This document shows, in pieces, positions 52,571-63,676 of a DNA stretch of 64,000 nt. Both the position numbers and the translations under genes were made by a program. Position 1 is the stretch's first letter; each line of letters begins with the position of its first letter. The notes beneath the pieces are model-generated. The model saw only the letters and a program-made list of their open reading frames with translations. It did no database searches and was not told the DNA's origin. Source of the DNA: Charina bottae (taxonomy: Eukaryota; Chordata; Lepidosauria; Squamata; Charinaidae). The DNA lies in assembly GCA_023362775.1 (NCBI GenBank), contig JALMGJ010000001.1, positions 62,974,501 to 63,038,500 on the forward strand. Direction: 5' to 3'.

Positions 52571-53771
52571 TTCTTTAATCTAGTTTCATTGAAAGTATGG
52601 ATTTTAAGAGGGTGAAGTATTAATTTGTGATGAGACTATATTTTCTTTTGATGGCCCAAATACTGCTTGGAGTGTGATCAAAACAATCCTTTAGAAATTC
52701 TGCCTTTAATAATAATTAAACAGAGAGCAAGAAAGAGAGCCATTGGTCTCTCTGAGAACCTATGACAGATAAAAGATGAAGGGTTTTTGCTTTGTTCTCC
52801 AAGGTTTATTCATTGAAAGGTAGGGCATTCAAGACTTCTGTAGATGTATATGATTGTATGGCTTTATTTTCTAGAACAAAGGCACTGTTCCTTCAAAGAG
52901 CATAGAAACAGCACAAGAGAAAACTCACTCTAACATTTGATATCTCTCGGGGTCCCCTCCCAACTATTCTAGGGCCTAGTTTTGGTTCAGCTTAAAGGAA
53001 TTTGATGGTGCTAATTAAACAAGTGATGGTATAGTTCAAAGAAGAATATTATGAATTATACCACAAAGCATACTGTTTTCCTAGTGTAACTGTACCTTTG
53101 TAGCTGAAGTACAGGATGAGATTTGGGCTCTAAACTAAAATCCTTGATAGGATCTTTTTTGCCCTATTCCTAAAGATTTTTCACTGATGCAGTGATGACC
53201 ACCCATCACTATGCATAAGCTGCAATTAAATAAAGTTCTACAAACAAAACTTGAAAAATATGTAACTGATTGCTTCTGTCAAACTAATTAAAGAAAATGT
53301 GCATATAAAAGCCTGTTTTGGAATAGAGAATCATACATTAAATTCAGATGGCAAGCTGCCAGTTCATCACATACAAAGCAATAATTATTCCAGTCAATTG
53401 TTTGAGGAGCCATACCTGGTCCCAACTCCATTCCATCCAACAGTTAGCCAACATAACTCATAAAGCTCTAAGAGGAATCTCCAGATGGAACCCCTATTTG
53501 CATACAGAAAGTTTTCTGTAGGTCTAGAAAAACTCTGATCTGAAACTTTGGAAGACTAGTACTAGTACATCATAGTACTAGATGACTAGATGGACCAATG
53601 GTCTGAATCAGTTGTCTGTGTTCTTATTCTTTCCTAGCTACTGCTTCTTTCATCAGGATCCGCCCCTGGTGTAGCAAATGGCATAAGTGTACAAGAACTG
53701 AAAAGGATCTCCAGTAGGCAACAGCAGTGGTCTGAAAACTCTTTGCAGCTCCTTCTATCTAACAAAATATA
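52571..53771. other. Unassigned intergenic DNA
   Basis: Nothing recognised in 1.2 kb. Confidence 0.5.
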
Positions 53772-53910
53772 TGTAGCTCAGGGTTGATTTGTCAGATTCT
53801 TGGTGCTCTCTGAGCTTGGTTGTTTTCTTGCAGACAGGTAGAAGACTGGTAGAATATATCCATGAACACCAACTGGTCATCAGAAGATGTGATGAAAATT
53901 GCTCTGGTCA
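53772..53910 (+). mobile_element. Penelope-like element family A, stub with inverted arm
   Basis: The left 62 bp (53772-53833) is the reverse complement of the family A 3' end (compare 4693-4754). Its inner limit, ttcttgcag, corresponds to the position right after the predicted ribozyme cleavage site of family A (UUC|UGCAAG). It is joined through the microhomology caga to a plus-strand GIY-YIG piece (cagacaggtagaagactgg, encoding TGRRLVEYIHEHQLVIRR). The right end beyond 53910 is unclear and no TSD was found. Confidence 0.8.
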
Positions 53911-54710
53911 GTGTATAGAGTAACTTTATTTGTTTCCAACCCTTGAAACATCCTTGAAATGCCATGGAAATTGTAACATAAATTACCGCTGCAGAGTAAA
54001 TAAGCTAATTTCATCTCCACTCTGAAATTATACAACATGAGAAGAAAATGCAAGACATACTTATTTTGTATGATGCATCCAGATTCTAGAACCTCTTTTT
54101 TCAAAATCTAGATTCCTTTCAGTAATGAGGTTCGCTTCATAATTATAAATCAACCTGTACTAATTAGGACATGTTAGGTGTGTTGTGTTTATCAATCATT
54201 ACATGCCATTTCTTTTCTATTGAAATGTAGCAAAGTTATCCAGCCAAAACTGAAGGAGTGGTATGTGTTTATATATGTGTTTTGTTTTTAACAAATAACC
54301 TAGTCATTATTTATCAAGGCATTAAAATGCCTAAAAATAAAAACAATCATACCCTTTTACCAAGGAGTATATTGTCACCAGGATGGATAATTCTAATCTA
54401 TTGGATGGGGGAGGTAGGAAAATCATTTCAGGAAATTAGAAAAAAGATGAGACAGGAATAAACAGTGTGTTTGTTTAGAAATATGATAATATTTGATTTC
54501 GAAAACTTCATTTGTATGAATTACTAGTGATGGATCTAATATGGGAGAATGGGCTTTCTAACCAAGCTTTTTCTCCAAAATGCTGGGAAATAGCTCCATT
54601 TTCCTTTGTTGAGTTTGGCTTAAGAATCAATTTGCCTAAATTCTTCAACTAATGCAAATTCTTCAACTAATGCAAATTAAGGAGGCACTATAGAAACCTA
54701 TATATTTTGG
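53911..54710. other. Unassigned intergenic DNA
   Basis: A short tandem duplication (aattcttcaactaatgcaa twice near 54640-54680). Nothing else recognised. Confidence 0.5.
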
Positions 54711-54719
54711 GTGACATGG

Positions 54720-55063
54720 TAAAGGTAAAGGTAAAGTTTCCCCCCGCACATTTGTGCAGTTGTGTCCGACTCTAGGGGCCGGTGCTCATCTCCGTTTGTT
54801 AGCCGAAGAGCCAGCGTTGTCCGAAGACGCTTCCACGGTCATGTGGCCGCATGACGCACGCAGAACGCTGTTACCTACCCACCGAAGTGGTACCTATTCA
54901 TCTACTTGCATTTGCATGCTTTCAAATTGCTAGGTTGGCAAGAGCTGGGGCGAGTGCGGGAGCTCACTCCGCACGCGGGGCTAGGGATTCGAACCTCCGA
55001 ACTTGCGATCTTCCGATTGACAAGCCTGGCGTCTTACCCACTGAGCCACCACACCCCTAACAT
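54720..55063 (-). mobile_element. tRNA-derived SINE with CCTTTA tail
   Basis: An exact 9-bp TSD, gtgacatgg, lies at 54711-54719 and 55064-55072. Tail at the left, tRNA-like head at the right. Confidence 0.96.
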
Positions 55064-55265
55064 GTGACATGGGACCACATTTAATATTTTGGGGTGTGCT
55101 AGGGGTTATGGTGGATAGAGCGTTGACAAAGTAGGTAGGACCATGTCCTGCACATGGGTGAGACCAATCTTTTCTGTTTTTCCTGGGGTTTTAAGGATGG
55201 AGGTCTTTCTTTATTGTGGTCTTTCTTTACTTTAAGTGTGTTAAGTCAGTTTTACTGCTTATATT

Positions 55266-56166
55266 TTTTTTATATTTATTTTTATTGCTTTTAAATTAAT
55301 AACAAAAAAGAAAAAAAACAATGATAATATTGATGAAGATACATACATTGTCATAGAGAGGGGGGGAAACATAAAAAGCACTTTACAAAAAAGTGGAAGA
55401 AGTGCAACAAAAAAAATAAAAAGTAAAAAAAAAGTATAATATGTCATTATAGCAGTAACCCGTTACAACTCTATATACTTATCTAACAGAAATATTATTC
55501 AATGACATATATATTTCTAATACATTTCTATGACTATCATTTTTTTAACCTACTGTAATTTGTATAAATGAGTCCCAAATTTCATTATGTCCATACAATG
55601 TGTCTATCTATAGGCAATCTACTCATAAGTGGCAAGTGCAATCAGGTCTTCAATCCATTGAGTAATTCATTGAATACACTAATTGAGTAAATGGGGCCAT
55701 ACATCTTTCCAATGCTGCAATATCAGTCTTTTGGCCATAGTAAGGGCACAGAGAATCCATTTACATTGTCCAGTTGTCAAGTTCCATGTACTAGGTAAGG
55801 TAAAGGTAAAGGTCCCACACACAGTCAAGTCCAACTCTACGGGCCAGTGCTCATCTCCGTTTGTTAGCCGAAGAGCCAGTGTTGTCCCAAGACGCTTCCG
55901 CAGTCATGTGGCTGGCATGACGCACACGGAACTCTGTTACCTACCCACCGAAGTGGTACCTATTCATCTACTTGCATTTGCATGCTTTCGAATTGCTAGG
56001 TTGGCAAGAGCTGGGGCGAGTGCGAGAGGGCACTCCGTCAGGCGGGGCTAGGGTTTTGAACCTCCGAACTTGCGACCTTCCGATCGACAAGTCTGGCATC
56101 TTAACCACTGAGCCATTCAAAATAATAATATCCTCTGAAAATTTTAGCTTTTGTCACACAGTCAGA
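55266..56166 (-). mobile_element. L1-like LINE, 5'-truncated, with a SINE inside
   Basis: An exact 14-bp TSD, ttactgcttatatt, lies at 55252-55265 and 56167-56180. The T-rich left edge is the A tail. On the minus strand around 55620-55760 the product reads ILCALTMAKRLILQHWK and then EDLIALATYE, the type of sequence found at the end of L1-group ORF2 (AKR.I...WK; W...L..LA..E). Several stops are present. A CCTTTA-tail SINE interrupts it at 55795-56116. Confidence 0.82.
55795..56116 (-). mobile_element. tRNA-derived SINE with CCTTTA tail
   Basis: Inserted in the L1-like copy in the same direction. The repeated aggtaaaggtaaagg at the left is the tail. Confidence 0.93.
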
Positions 56167-56180
56167 TTACTGCTTATATT

Positions 56181-57328
56181 AAATTTTTCACCATCAAAAC
56201 ATTTAATGATTATGTTAAGAGATTACTTCAGCAATCACTGTTGAAGAGGGTCTCTGGGGTCTGCAAAATTAAAAAAAACAGCTGCAAGTTTCTCATTTCT
56301 GGTCTGTAACATCAACTCATCAGGTACATGAGAAAAGACCCACTGTTCCTTGAAATGTCATGAGGCCAATCAAAATGGGAAAGTCTCCCCAAAGTTGGAG
56401 CTTCAAAGGCTGTCCATGCACAAGACAGTATAATCCATACAGGAAAACAATTAGCAGTCACTAAGGATTTGCAACAAACTTATACAATTGGGTTAAAATG
56501 CATTGCATCAGACCCTGGACTGATTAAGGCAGGTAATTGCTGCAGTCTTTTCTTAGGTAAAACTGAGAGCATTAATAGCTGCTTTCCACAGCATTTAATT
56601 TGTTTGTTCTGTACCCATGTAAGCCAAAGGCTTCCCAGACTGTTTGGTGAAAATAAATATTTAGAACAAGAAACCATAAGATTGCTAGACACCAGGAAGT
56701 CTCTGTGCATGTGGGATATGTACTTGCAATGGCATTATACTATATAAGTATTATGGTCACTTTCAGAAATGATGCGTGGTGGCTGGAATATTAAAATTCA
56801 TTTTCCCTGATCAAAAAATAGTTGTCTGGCTGACAGTGTAAGGTTGTATTGTCAGCATTTTACTTTCACTTCTTCCTCCCCGTGAGGTTTGGTTTATAAA
56901 ATGGCATGATTAATATGTACTTTGCAAAATGCTTGTTCAATAGGAGAGTTTTTCAACGTTTCATGAACATGACTGTGAAAAGCCATAACAAATGGGTTTA
57001 AGACCTTCCTTGTAATCAGAGCTTGTCAAGAGAGGATAAACATGTATCAGAACAAGCTCGTTACTGAAGAGCTGTATGTAAAAAAATGTTTAACTTGAGG
57101 GCAAATTAGGAGTGAACATATTCCACTTTGTAGCATGCAGCAGATAAAACAAGTATGTGAGATGCAAAGGAGCAAACTTCATATTCCACAGGATATTCAT
57201 GATTACAACTCTTTGCATTTTTTTCACTCAAAAATGGGACTTTACATTTGATCTGAGGAAACACTGCTTTAAAAGGGGGGTAAGTAGGCTACTGGTGCTT
57301 TGCCACATACAGTACTGCAATAGGACTT
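56181..57328. other. Unassigned intergenic DNA
   Basis: No gene or repeat recognised. The stretch at about 56830-57000 looks like single-copy DNA worth a conservation check. Confidence 0.5.
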
Positions 57329-57336
57329 ACTTCTGA

Positions 57337-59409
57337 CTAACAACATTTAAACAACATTTTGCAGATGCTCATGATGCACGGGGCTTTTTTAATGCCATAA
57401 AGGCCATCTATGGACCAACAAACCATGGTACAAATCCCTTACGCTCAGTAGATGGTGCTAAACTTCTAAAGGACAAAGTGTCTATTGCACTGCGCTGGAA
57501 AGAGCATTACTACAATCTCCTTAATCGTCACTCTACTGTGGCTGATGAAGTCTTCTTGCAAATCCCGCAAAAACAAATAAGAAATGAGCTTGCAGTACCC
57601 CCTAGTTTGGAGGAAGTCAGTAAAGCCACTAAACAAATGAAAAATAACAAAGCTAGTGGACCTGATGGGATTCCTGCTGAAGTCTTTAAAGAAGGCGGGC
57701 CTGAACTTACACAACAACTTCATAAGCTCATCGAAAAAATCTGGATGAGGGAGGAGATTCCAGCAGACTTTAGGGATGCCATAATTATCACTCTCTTTAA
57801 AAAGGGTGATAGAACAGACTGTGGAAACTATCGAGGCATCTCCCTTCTAGCCACAGCAGGCAAAATCCTGGCAAAGATCATCACAAACCGTCTCCTATCT
57901 GTATCAGAAGACATCCTCCCTGAAACGCAAAATGGCTTCCGCCCTTCCAGGGAAACAGTGGATATGATCTTCACTGCACGACAGCTTCAAGAAAAATGCA
58001 AGGAGCAAAACCGCCCTCTGTACATGGCGTTTATTGATCTGACTAAAGCTTTTGATACTGTAAATCGTACTGCTGTCTGGACCATCCTTCTGAAAATCGG
58101 ATGCCCTGATAAATTTGTGAACATCTTGCGGTTACTCCATGACGACATGATGGCAACAATCCTGAATAACAATGGCTCTCAAAGTGATCCATTTAAAATG
58201 GAATCCGGCGTTAAACAGGGATGTGTTATTGCTCCAACCTTATTCGCTATCTTCATCGCTATGATTATACACCTTGTTGAAGAGAAACTTCCTACTGGTG
58301 TAGAAATTATATATCGAACAGATGGAAAGCTTTTTAATCTTAGTAGGCTGAAAGCAAAAAATAAGGTAATTGCAACTTCTGTTATAGAACTTCAATATGC
58401 TGATGATAACGTAGTCTGTGCACACTCCGAGGAAGATCTTCAAACTATCCTAAACATCTTTGCAGAAGCATATGAAAAGCTCGGCCTCTCGATTAACATT
58501 AAAAAAACCAAAGTGCTTTACCAGCAAGTTCGAACCAATCCCTCTGCAACGCCATCAATCCAGCTTAAAGGTGTGTCACTAGAAAATGTCGACCACTTTT
58601 CTTATCTCGGCAGCCATCTATCTACAAAAGCCGACATCGACGCTGAAATTCAGCATCACCTGAGCTCTGTGAGTGTAGCTTTCTCCCGAATGAAGCGTAG
58701 AGTGTTTGAGGATCGGGACATTCGCAGGGAGACCAAAATGCTTGTTTACAAAGCCATTGTACTACCAACCCTTCTGTATGCCTGTGAAACATGGACCCTC
58801 TACAAACGCCACCTCCAACTTCTTGAAAGATTCCATCAACGCTGCCTCCGAAAAATTCTGAAAATTACTTGGGAAGATAGGCGGACTAATGTTAGCGTAT
58901 TAGAAGAAGCGAAAACCACCAGCATTGAAACAATGATCATCCAACATCAACTTCGCTGGACCGGCCATGTTGTTCGAATGCCTGACCATCGTCTTCCAAA
59001 GCAGCTACTTTACTCCCAACCTAAGAATGGAAAACGGAATATTGGTGGACAGCAAAAGAGATTCAAAGATACTCTCAAAGCTAATTTAAAAAAAATGTAA
59101 TATCAGCATTGAGAACTGGGAAGCCCTAACTCATGAGCATTTCAATTGGAGGTCATCCTTTATTAATGGCGCTATGGACTTTGAAGAAGCACGAGTACAG
59201 GGCGAAAGGGAGAAAAGAGCTAAAAGGAAGGCACGTCAGGCAAACCCTCATCATGACCGTCTCCTACCCGGAAACCTATGCCCTCATTGTGGGAGGTTGT
59301 GCGGATCCAGAATTGGCCTTTATAGCCACTTACGGATCCACTGTTAAAATTTTACCTTTGGAAGACAATCTTACTCGGCTATGAGTGATCTCCAATGAAT
59401 GAATGAATG
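57337..59409 (+). mobile_element. Non-LTR LINE (jockey/I-like), 5'-truncated, with GAAT-repeat tail
   Basis: An 8-bp TSD, acttctga, lies at 57329-57336 and 59410-59417. The copy starts within the ORF just after the endonuclease and ends in tgagtgatctccaatgaatg plus GAAT units. A 51-bp stub of the same 3' end lies at 61.2 kb. The clade is not resolved; it is neither Bov-B/RTE nor L1. Confidence 0.88.
57343..59347 (+). pseudogene. LINE reverse transcriptase with C-terminal zinc finger, one frameshift
   Basis: The protein copies element RNA into DNA during target-primed insertion. The frame opens before ADAHDARGFFNAIKAIYGP and includes NNKASGPDGIPAEVF, the RT motif A block FIDLTKAFDTVNR, motif B GVKQGCVIAPTLF, motif C LQYADDNVV with YADD intact, and LPTLLYACETWTL in the thumb region. 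At 59088-59095 an A8 run appears one base too long, so the frame stops at 59098-59100. In the adjacent frame coding continues to a TAA at 59345-59347 and includes a zinc-finger-like CPHCGRLCGSRIGLYSHLR. The endonuclease is missing through truncation. It is the best preserved RT in the window. Confidence 0.9.
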
Positions 59410-59417
59410 ACTTCTGA

Positions 59418-59965
59418 GAAAACCTGTCCAGGACTGCCCTGCTTAACATATGCTTCATTTGTAATATGCAGTTTGGTGTTGAGAAACCACACGTGCTTTC
59501 TCCTGGCAAGATGGTTAGGTTTCCAATAATGACAGAGAAAGGGATGCAGAAAAGATCTTTGGAATAAACTAGAGGGAGTTTTTTGAAAGGGGCCATCATA
59601 GATACAATTGTCTGAAGCATCATTCATTATTAAGGGGAGAGGCCCTTTAAATGTTGCTGATATGCAGCTCCCAGCACCACTTGCTATGCTGGGTGGAGTT
59701 GCTGGGAATTGTAGTTCTGCAGAATCTGGACAGTTACAGATTTGGCCAATGTTATACCCCCTTTTTCTGTCTATTTATGCATGCCACAAGATACAGGGAT
59801 GGCTGCTAACTTAGACAGCTTTGCAATTGGATCCAATTCATGAAGGATAAGGATACTGTCAGTGACAACTAGTCTTTAACACCCATTGCTGCATCACAAG
59901 CAGGGGAGACTATTGCGCTTGTGTTTTGTGGTTTCCTTTACATCTCTGGTAAGGCAGCATGGGAG
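59418..59965. other. Unassigned DNA with a MITE scrap
   Basis: gttgctgggaattgtagttc near 59698 resembles the squamate hAT foldback family. Nothing else recognised. Confidence 0.45.
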
Positions 59966-60234
59966 TGTCAACCTTACCAGGTAGACCAGACAGGAAACAT
60001 GACCAGATAAGCTAATTCTACTTTATTGTAAAGCTACATTAACAGAATCTTGCAAGTCTGAAAGTACAGTTCTTCTGCCATCTCATTTACAGCCTGAGAA
60101 ACTAGGGAGGGTCTCTTCTGAGCCTCTTGCCCCACCCACTATCCAGCTGTGGGCTATGCTGTCTCTTATCTGACCACTCCCTTGGCAGCGTCTCTTTGCC
60201 CAGTCCCCCAAGGTCTTTCCTACATACCATTACA
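59966..60234 (-). mobile_element. Solo LTR, family LTR-3
   Basis: 269 bp. On the minus strand it begins TGTAATGGTATGTAGG and ends GGTAAGGTTGACA, with acaataaag as the poly(A) signal. The flanks gggag and ggaag suggest a 5-bp TSD with one change. The partner copy is at 30.93-31.2 kb. Confidence 0.8.
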
Positions 60235-60805
60235 GGAAGCAGAAGATGGACTAGATAGACCTTTGGACAGCTCCTGCCAGGCTGCTTTTATGTTTCTATG
60301 CTCTTTTCAAACAATTTCCCTAGCCTACTACTAATTGCAATGAAGAAGGCTGTGCACTTTATACAAATGTGATCTGTTGTGTATGTCAGATTCAGTCAGT
60401 TAGAGTTGCCAAACAGTAACACTGATTGCTGAACCAGGTTCTGTGGGGGATGATGTATATTAGGACTTTTTATTGGGTATAATGAAAACACAGTTCTTTT
60501 CTCCTCTATTCACATCTTTTCAGAGTGATAAGGATGCTAGAGGGGAGGAAATCTAATTATGAAGCAACGAACTCAAAAAATACAAATGGGGACTAACTAG
60601 TTAAAGGCTATAGTCTCTCCTCCATCTAGAACCATGATTTCTATGCACAAACTCTAGCACAGCTATCCAGAGGACAACCACAATCAGAGATTTCCAAATA
60701 TTAGTTGCTACTTGGGGCTACTGCTATTGCTTTCATACTATTGCTTATTGGCTTCTCAGAACCATTCAGATGATCAATCCATGAACCATGATGTCAGGGA
60801 TGTCC
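60235..60805. other. Unassigned intergenic DNA
   Basis: Nothing recognised. Confidence 0.5.
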
Positions 60806-60810
60806 CATTT

Positions 60811-61058
60811 TGTCAGGGAGATAACTGGTGAAGAAGGAGGGGGCTCCCTCCAGGGGGATAAACACATGTGCAGTATTGAATCGCTTTGCTTTCCTCCCAA
60901 GTGGCTAAAGAAATCACCGCCCTAGTTTTTTGGGCCTTTTCTCTGAGCATCACTAGTTCATTTTAGTTTAGCTGGATTCTGTCTAGCAGAGTAGAACAAT
61001 AAAACACTAGAGCCTTTACACCAAATCTCAGCGTGTTCCTTCACTCGAAGTCAGGACA
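60811..61058 (+). mobile_element. Solo LTR, family LTR-1
   Basis: 248 bp from TGTCAGGGAGATAACTGG to GAAGTCAGGACA, with an exact 5-bp TSD, cattt, at 60806-60810 and 61059-61063. The poly(A) signal aataaa follows gtagaac near 60998. Confidence 0.93.
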
Positions 61059-61191
61059 CATTTAGTATGATCCAAGAGAACTCATCTTAGGTTCTCCTAG
61101 GCTAATTCCTTTTCTATGAATTAAACTATTTTATGGTTGGATAATGCCAACTTTTTGAACATCTGCCCTTAGGTAAATTCATTAAGATTCA

Positions 61192-61242
61192 TGATGAGGG
61201 AAGACAATCTTACTCGGCTACGAGTGATCGCCAATGAATGAA
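61192..61242 (+). mobile_element. 51-bp LINE 3' stub with TSD
   Basis: The same 3' end as the LINE at 57.3-59.4 kb (aagacaatcttactcggcta, cgagtgatcgccaatgaatg), bracketed by an exact 11-bp TSD, attaagattca, at 61181-61191 and 61243-61253. Confidence 0.92.
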
Positions 61243-61440
61243 ATTAAGATTCAGCTGCCTACAACAAGATTACACCAAGAACCAGGATGGCCTCAATCCT
61301 TCTGTACACCCTGCCTCTGTGTTGCTTCTTGAAAAAAAATCAATTGGTTGCTTAGTGGATAGGAGAAAGAGTTGACATCTGGATTCTTCTGACATCTCTC
61401 CTCTGGCAGCTGATAGATACTAGCAGTGCTTTTCTGAATG

Positions 61441-61560
61441 CAGTGTTTTTCAAACTTGGCAATTTTAATATGTGTGGACTTCAACTCCCAGCATGGTAAC
61501 TGGAGAATTCTGGGAGTTGAAGTCCACACATCTTAAAGTTGACAAGTTTGAAAAACACTG
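61441..61560. mobile_element. hAT-type MITE, 120 bp, foldback
   Basis: The ends cagtgtttttcaaacttg and its near-complement caagtttgaaaaacactg, with the internal arms cttcaactcccag and ctgggagttgaag. The 8-bp flanks tctgaatg and ggttaatg are only partly alike, so the TSD has decayed. Confidence 0.88.
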
Positions 61561-62990
61561 GGTTAATGTAAGCACTGCCATGGGAATTGATTCAGGATGG
61601 GAACCCCAAGACAAGCATACCTAGTTTTCATCTAGCTAGTGCACTCCCCATTATTTTTCAGCCATTGTTTTCCCATATGGAAGCAGGCTTTGACAACATA
61701 GAATCAGCTATTACAAAATGTTACAGTGAGTTAAGGAATTGTGAAAACTCTACCATTTCTTTCTGATGGACAGGTTTCTTAAGAAAGCAGAACACATCCT
61801 GTGGCAGAATTGGTATCCACTGATTGTTTTGTAATACTACCATTGAATAGGAAAGATCCTGCACTATAGCATTTGATTTTCTATTTCTTCTGTCCTTACT
61901 TGGACAGTGCCTTTAAACAATCTGTAAGCAGGTGTGTTCATACTGTACATGTGTTGTTCAGCATCTTTTGTTGCTGCCATTTTATTACCTCAGTCTTTTT
62001 AATTAGCAAAACATCTGCCAACTCCTGTTGACTGTCAGAATGCTCCACTGATGTTTTCTTTGAAATATCTTTTGCAACATATGTAAAGAGGTAGAAAAAA
62101 CATGCTGTTAGTATCTTTTGGGCTTATGAGTAAGTGAAAACCTCCTAAGCTACATGTTAACTTCTCAAAGATACCTCAGTTTTGTTCCCCAAATATTTGC
62201 CTCTATAACTCTTGCTTCATCTCACCTTCTACTACTATCCACAGCCTTATCCTAAATGTGTTATGGAGAAAAGGTGCAGACAAAAAGAAAATAGTTTGTG
62301 CACTTTCAGAGTCCAGAAATTACTGTCATGTGATTCATTTGTCCTAGTGATGACATCACACAGTCAAAGCTGGCAAAGTGTATTGGGAAACCCAGAAAAT
62401 TAATTGTTAATTCAGTAATAGGTTGTGCATATTGGATTATTACAACCGAGGCATATAAATGTATAGGAGTCAAGTATCCTTACTGCAGTCAAAGTCCAGT
62501 ACAAGATAAAATTCAATAGTAAAAAACAGGTTACATATAAGAAAAAACCAAATCATAAAATTGACTGGGCTTATCAATCAGTCAGCTGCACATTTCGCAT
62601 ATGGCGTAGCAGAATTAGGTCCATGTAGGGTAACAGAGTTATGGATATCTGAGAGTAAAATCTGTAAGTAAAATTGATCAGAATTACAAGGAAATTTGCG
62701 TAAATGTGGGTTTATCACATCTGACTATGTACCGGCATAAAACAGGCAATATAATAAAATATGTTTAACAATTTCAATAGCCCCTTCACTTCATGGTCAA
62801 AACCTTAGCCCGAATAAAATACCTTTCTATCCCCTTCCAAGAGTGCAGTAGGAAAGGCATCGATGTGGGTTCACACATCATACTAAATTAGGCTAAAGTG
62901 TGGTTGGGTAGTTCAGTGCCTTCTGGGAACTCAGCCAAGCAGAGGGTTTAGTATCTTATGTGGACTCAGCCAGTTAATTGTTCTCTCCCT
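61561..62990. other. Unassigned intergenic DNA
   Basis: Nothing securely recognised. The stretch from about 62440 to 62830 may be an old retroelement, but no domain or terminal structure supports it. Confidence 0.45.
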
Positions 62991-63019
62991 CCCCCCCCCC
63001 TTTTTTTTTTTTTTTTTTT
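62991..63019. repeat. C-run and T-run
   Basis: About ten C followed by nineteen T, at the 3' side of a reversed SINE. Confidence 0.95.
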
Positions 63020-63246
63020 GGTGCCTTTGAGTCAGTTTTTGACTCTTGGTAACTGCCTGGAATAATCCCTGCACTTTTTTTTTTGCAAGATTTTCAGAAA
63101 TGGTCTGCCCTTGCCTGCATCCTAGGGCTGAGAGAGAGTGACTGGCCCAAGGTCACCCAGCTGGCTTTGTGCCTAAATCAGGACTAGAACTCACAGTCTC
63201 CCGGTTTCTAGCTTGGTGCCTTAACCACTGCACCAAACTGGCTCTC
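63020..63246 (-). mobile_element. tRNA-derived CORE SINE with Bov-B-like tail
   Basis: Same architecture as the copy at 50.7 kb: head complement ccaaactggctc, core complement ggcccaaggtcacccagctg, and then gcaagattttcagaaatggt and ttggtaactgcctggaataa instead of the AAAT tail. More diverged than the 50.7-kb copy. Confidence 0.88.
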
Positions 63247-63676
63247 TTCCTAGGGATGCTAAAGATGGAAAGGGAAATACGAGTTGCCATGTGGTCACTG
63301 TAGGTTTTGTCCCTGCGTTCCCCTAAAGTCCCTCAGAAATGCTGCATTCCTATGAACTAAAAGGAATCTGTAGGGATGGGTGATCTCCATTTTTCATTTC
63401 TCTAACAAAAAAATATGAGTCTCTGGAGTCTTGGATGCAGCCCTCTGAGTCCCTTAAAAATGGTGATGAAATTGTATTTGTTAATGTGTCAGAAGAGAAA
63501 CATGATTAATAAATAAAATAATAACTGAATAAATAAAGTATGTAGGGGATCACCTTTCTCCTAGCCTCCCATCCTCACCTTCTTGTGGCCTCCTCCCATC
63601 CTCCATCCTCCCTTTTTGGACTGTGGCCCTGGAATGTCACGATGCCAGGAGCATCCCTTAATACTTAATAATAGTT
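63247..63676. other. Unassigned intergenic DNA
   Basis: Nothing recognised. Confidence 0.5.

Noticed and set aside
62440..62830. Possible retroelement fragment
   Set aside because: No terminal repeats, TSD or coding match could be identified, so it is left unassigned.
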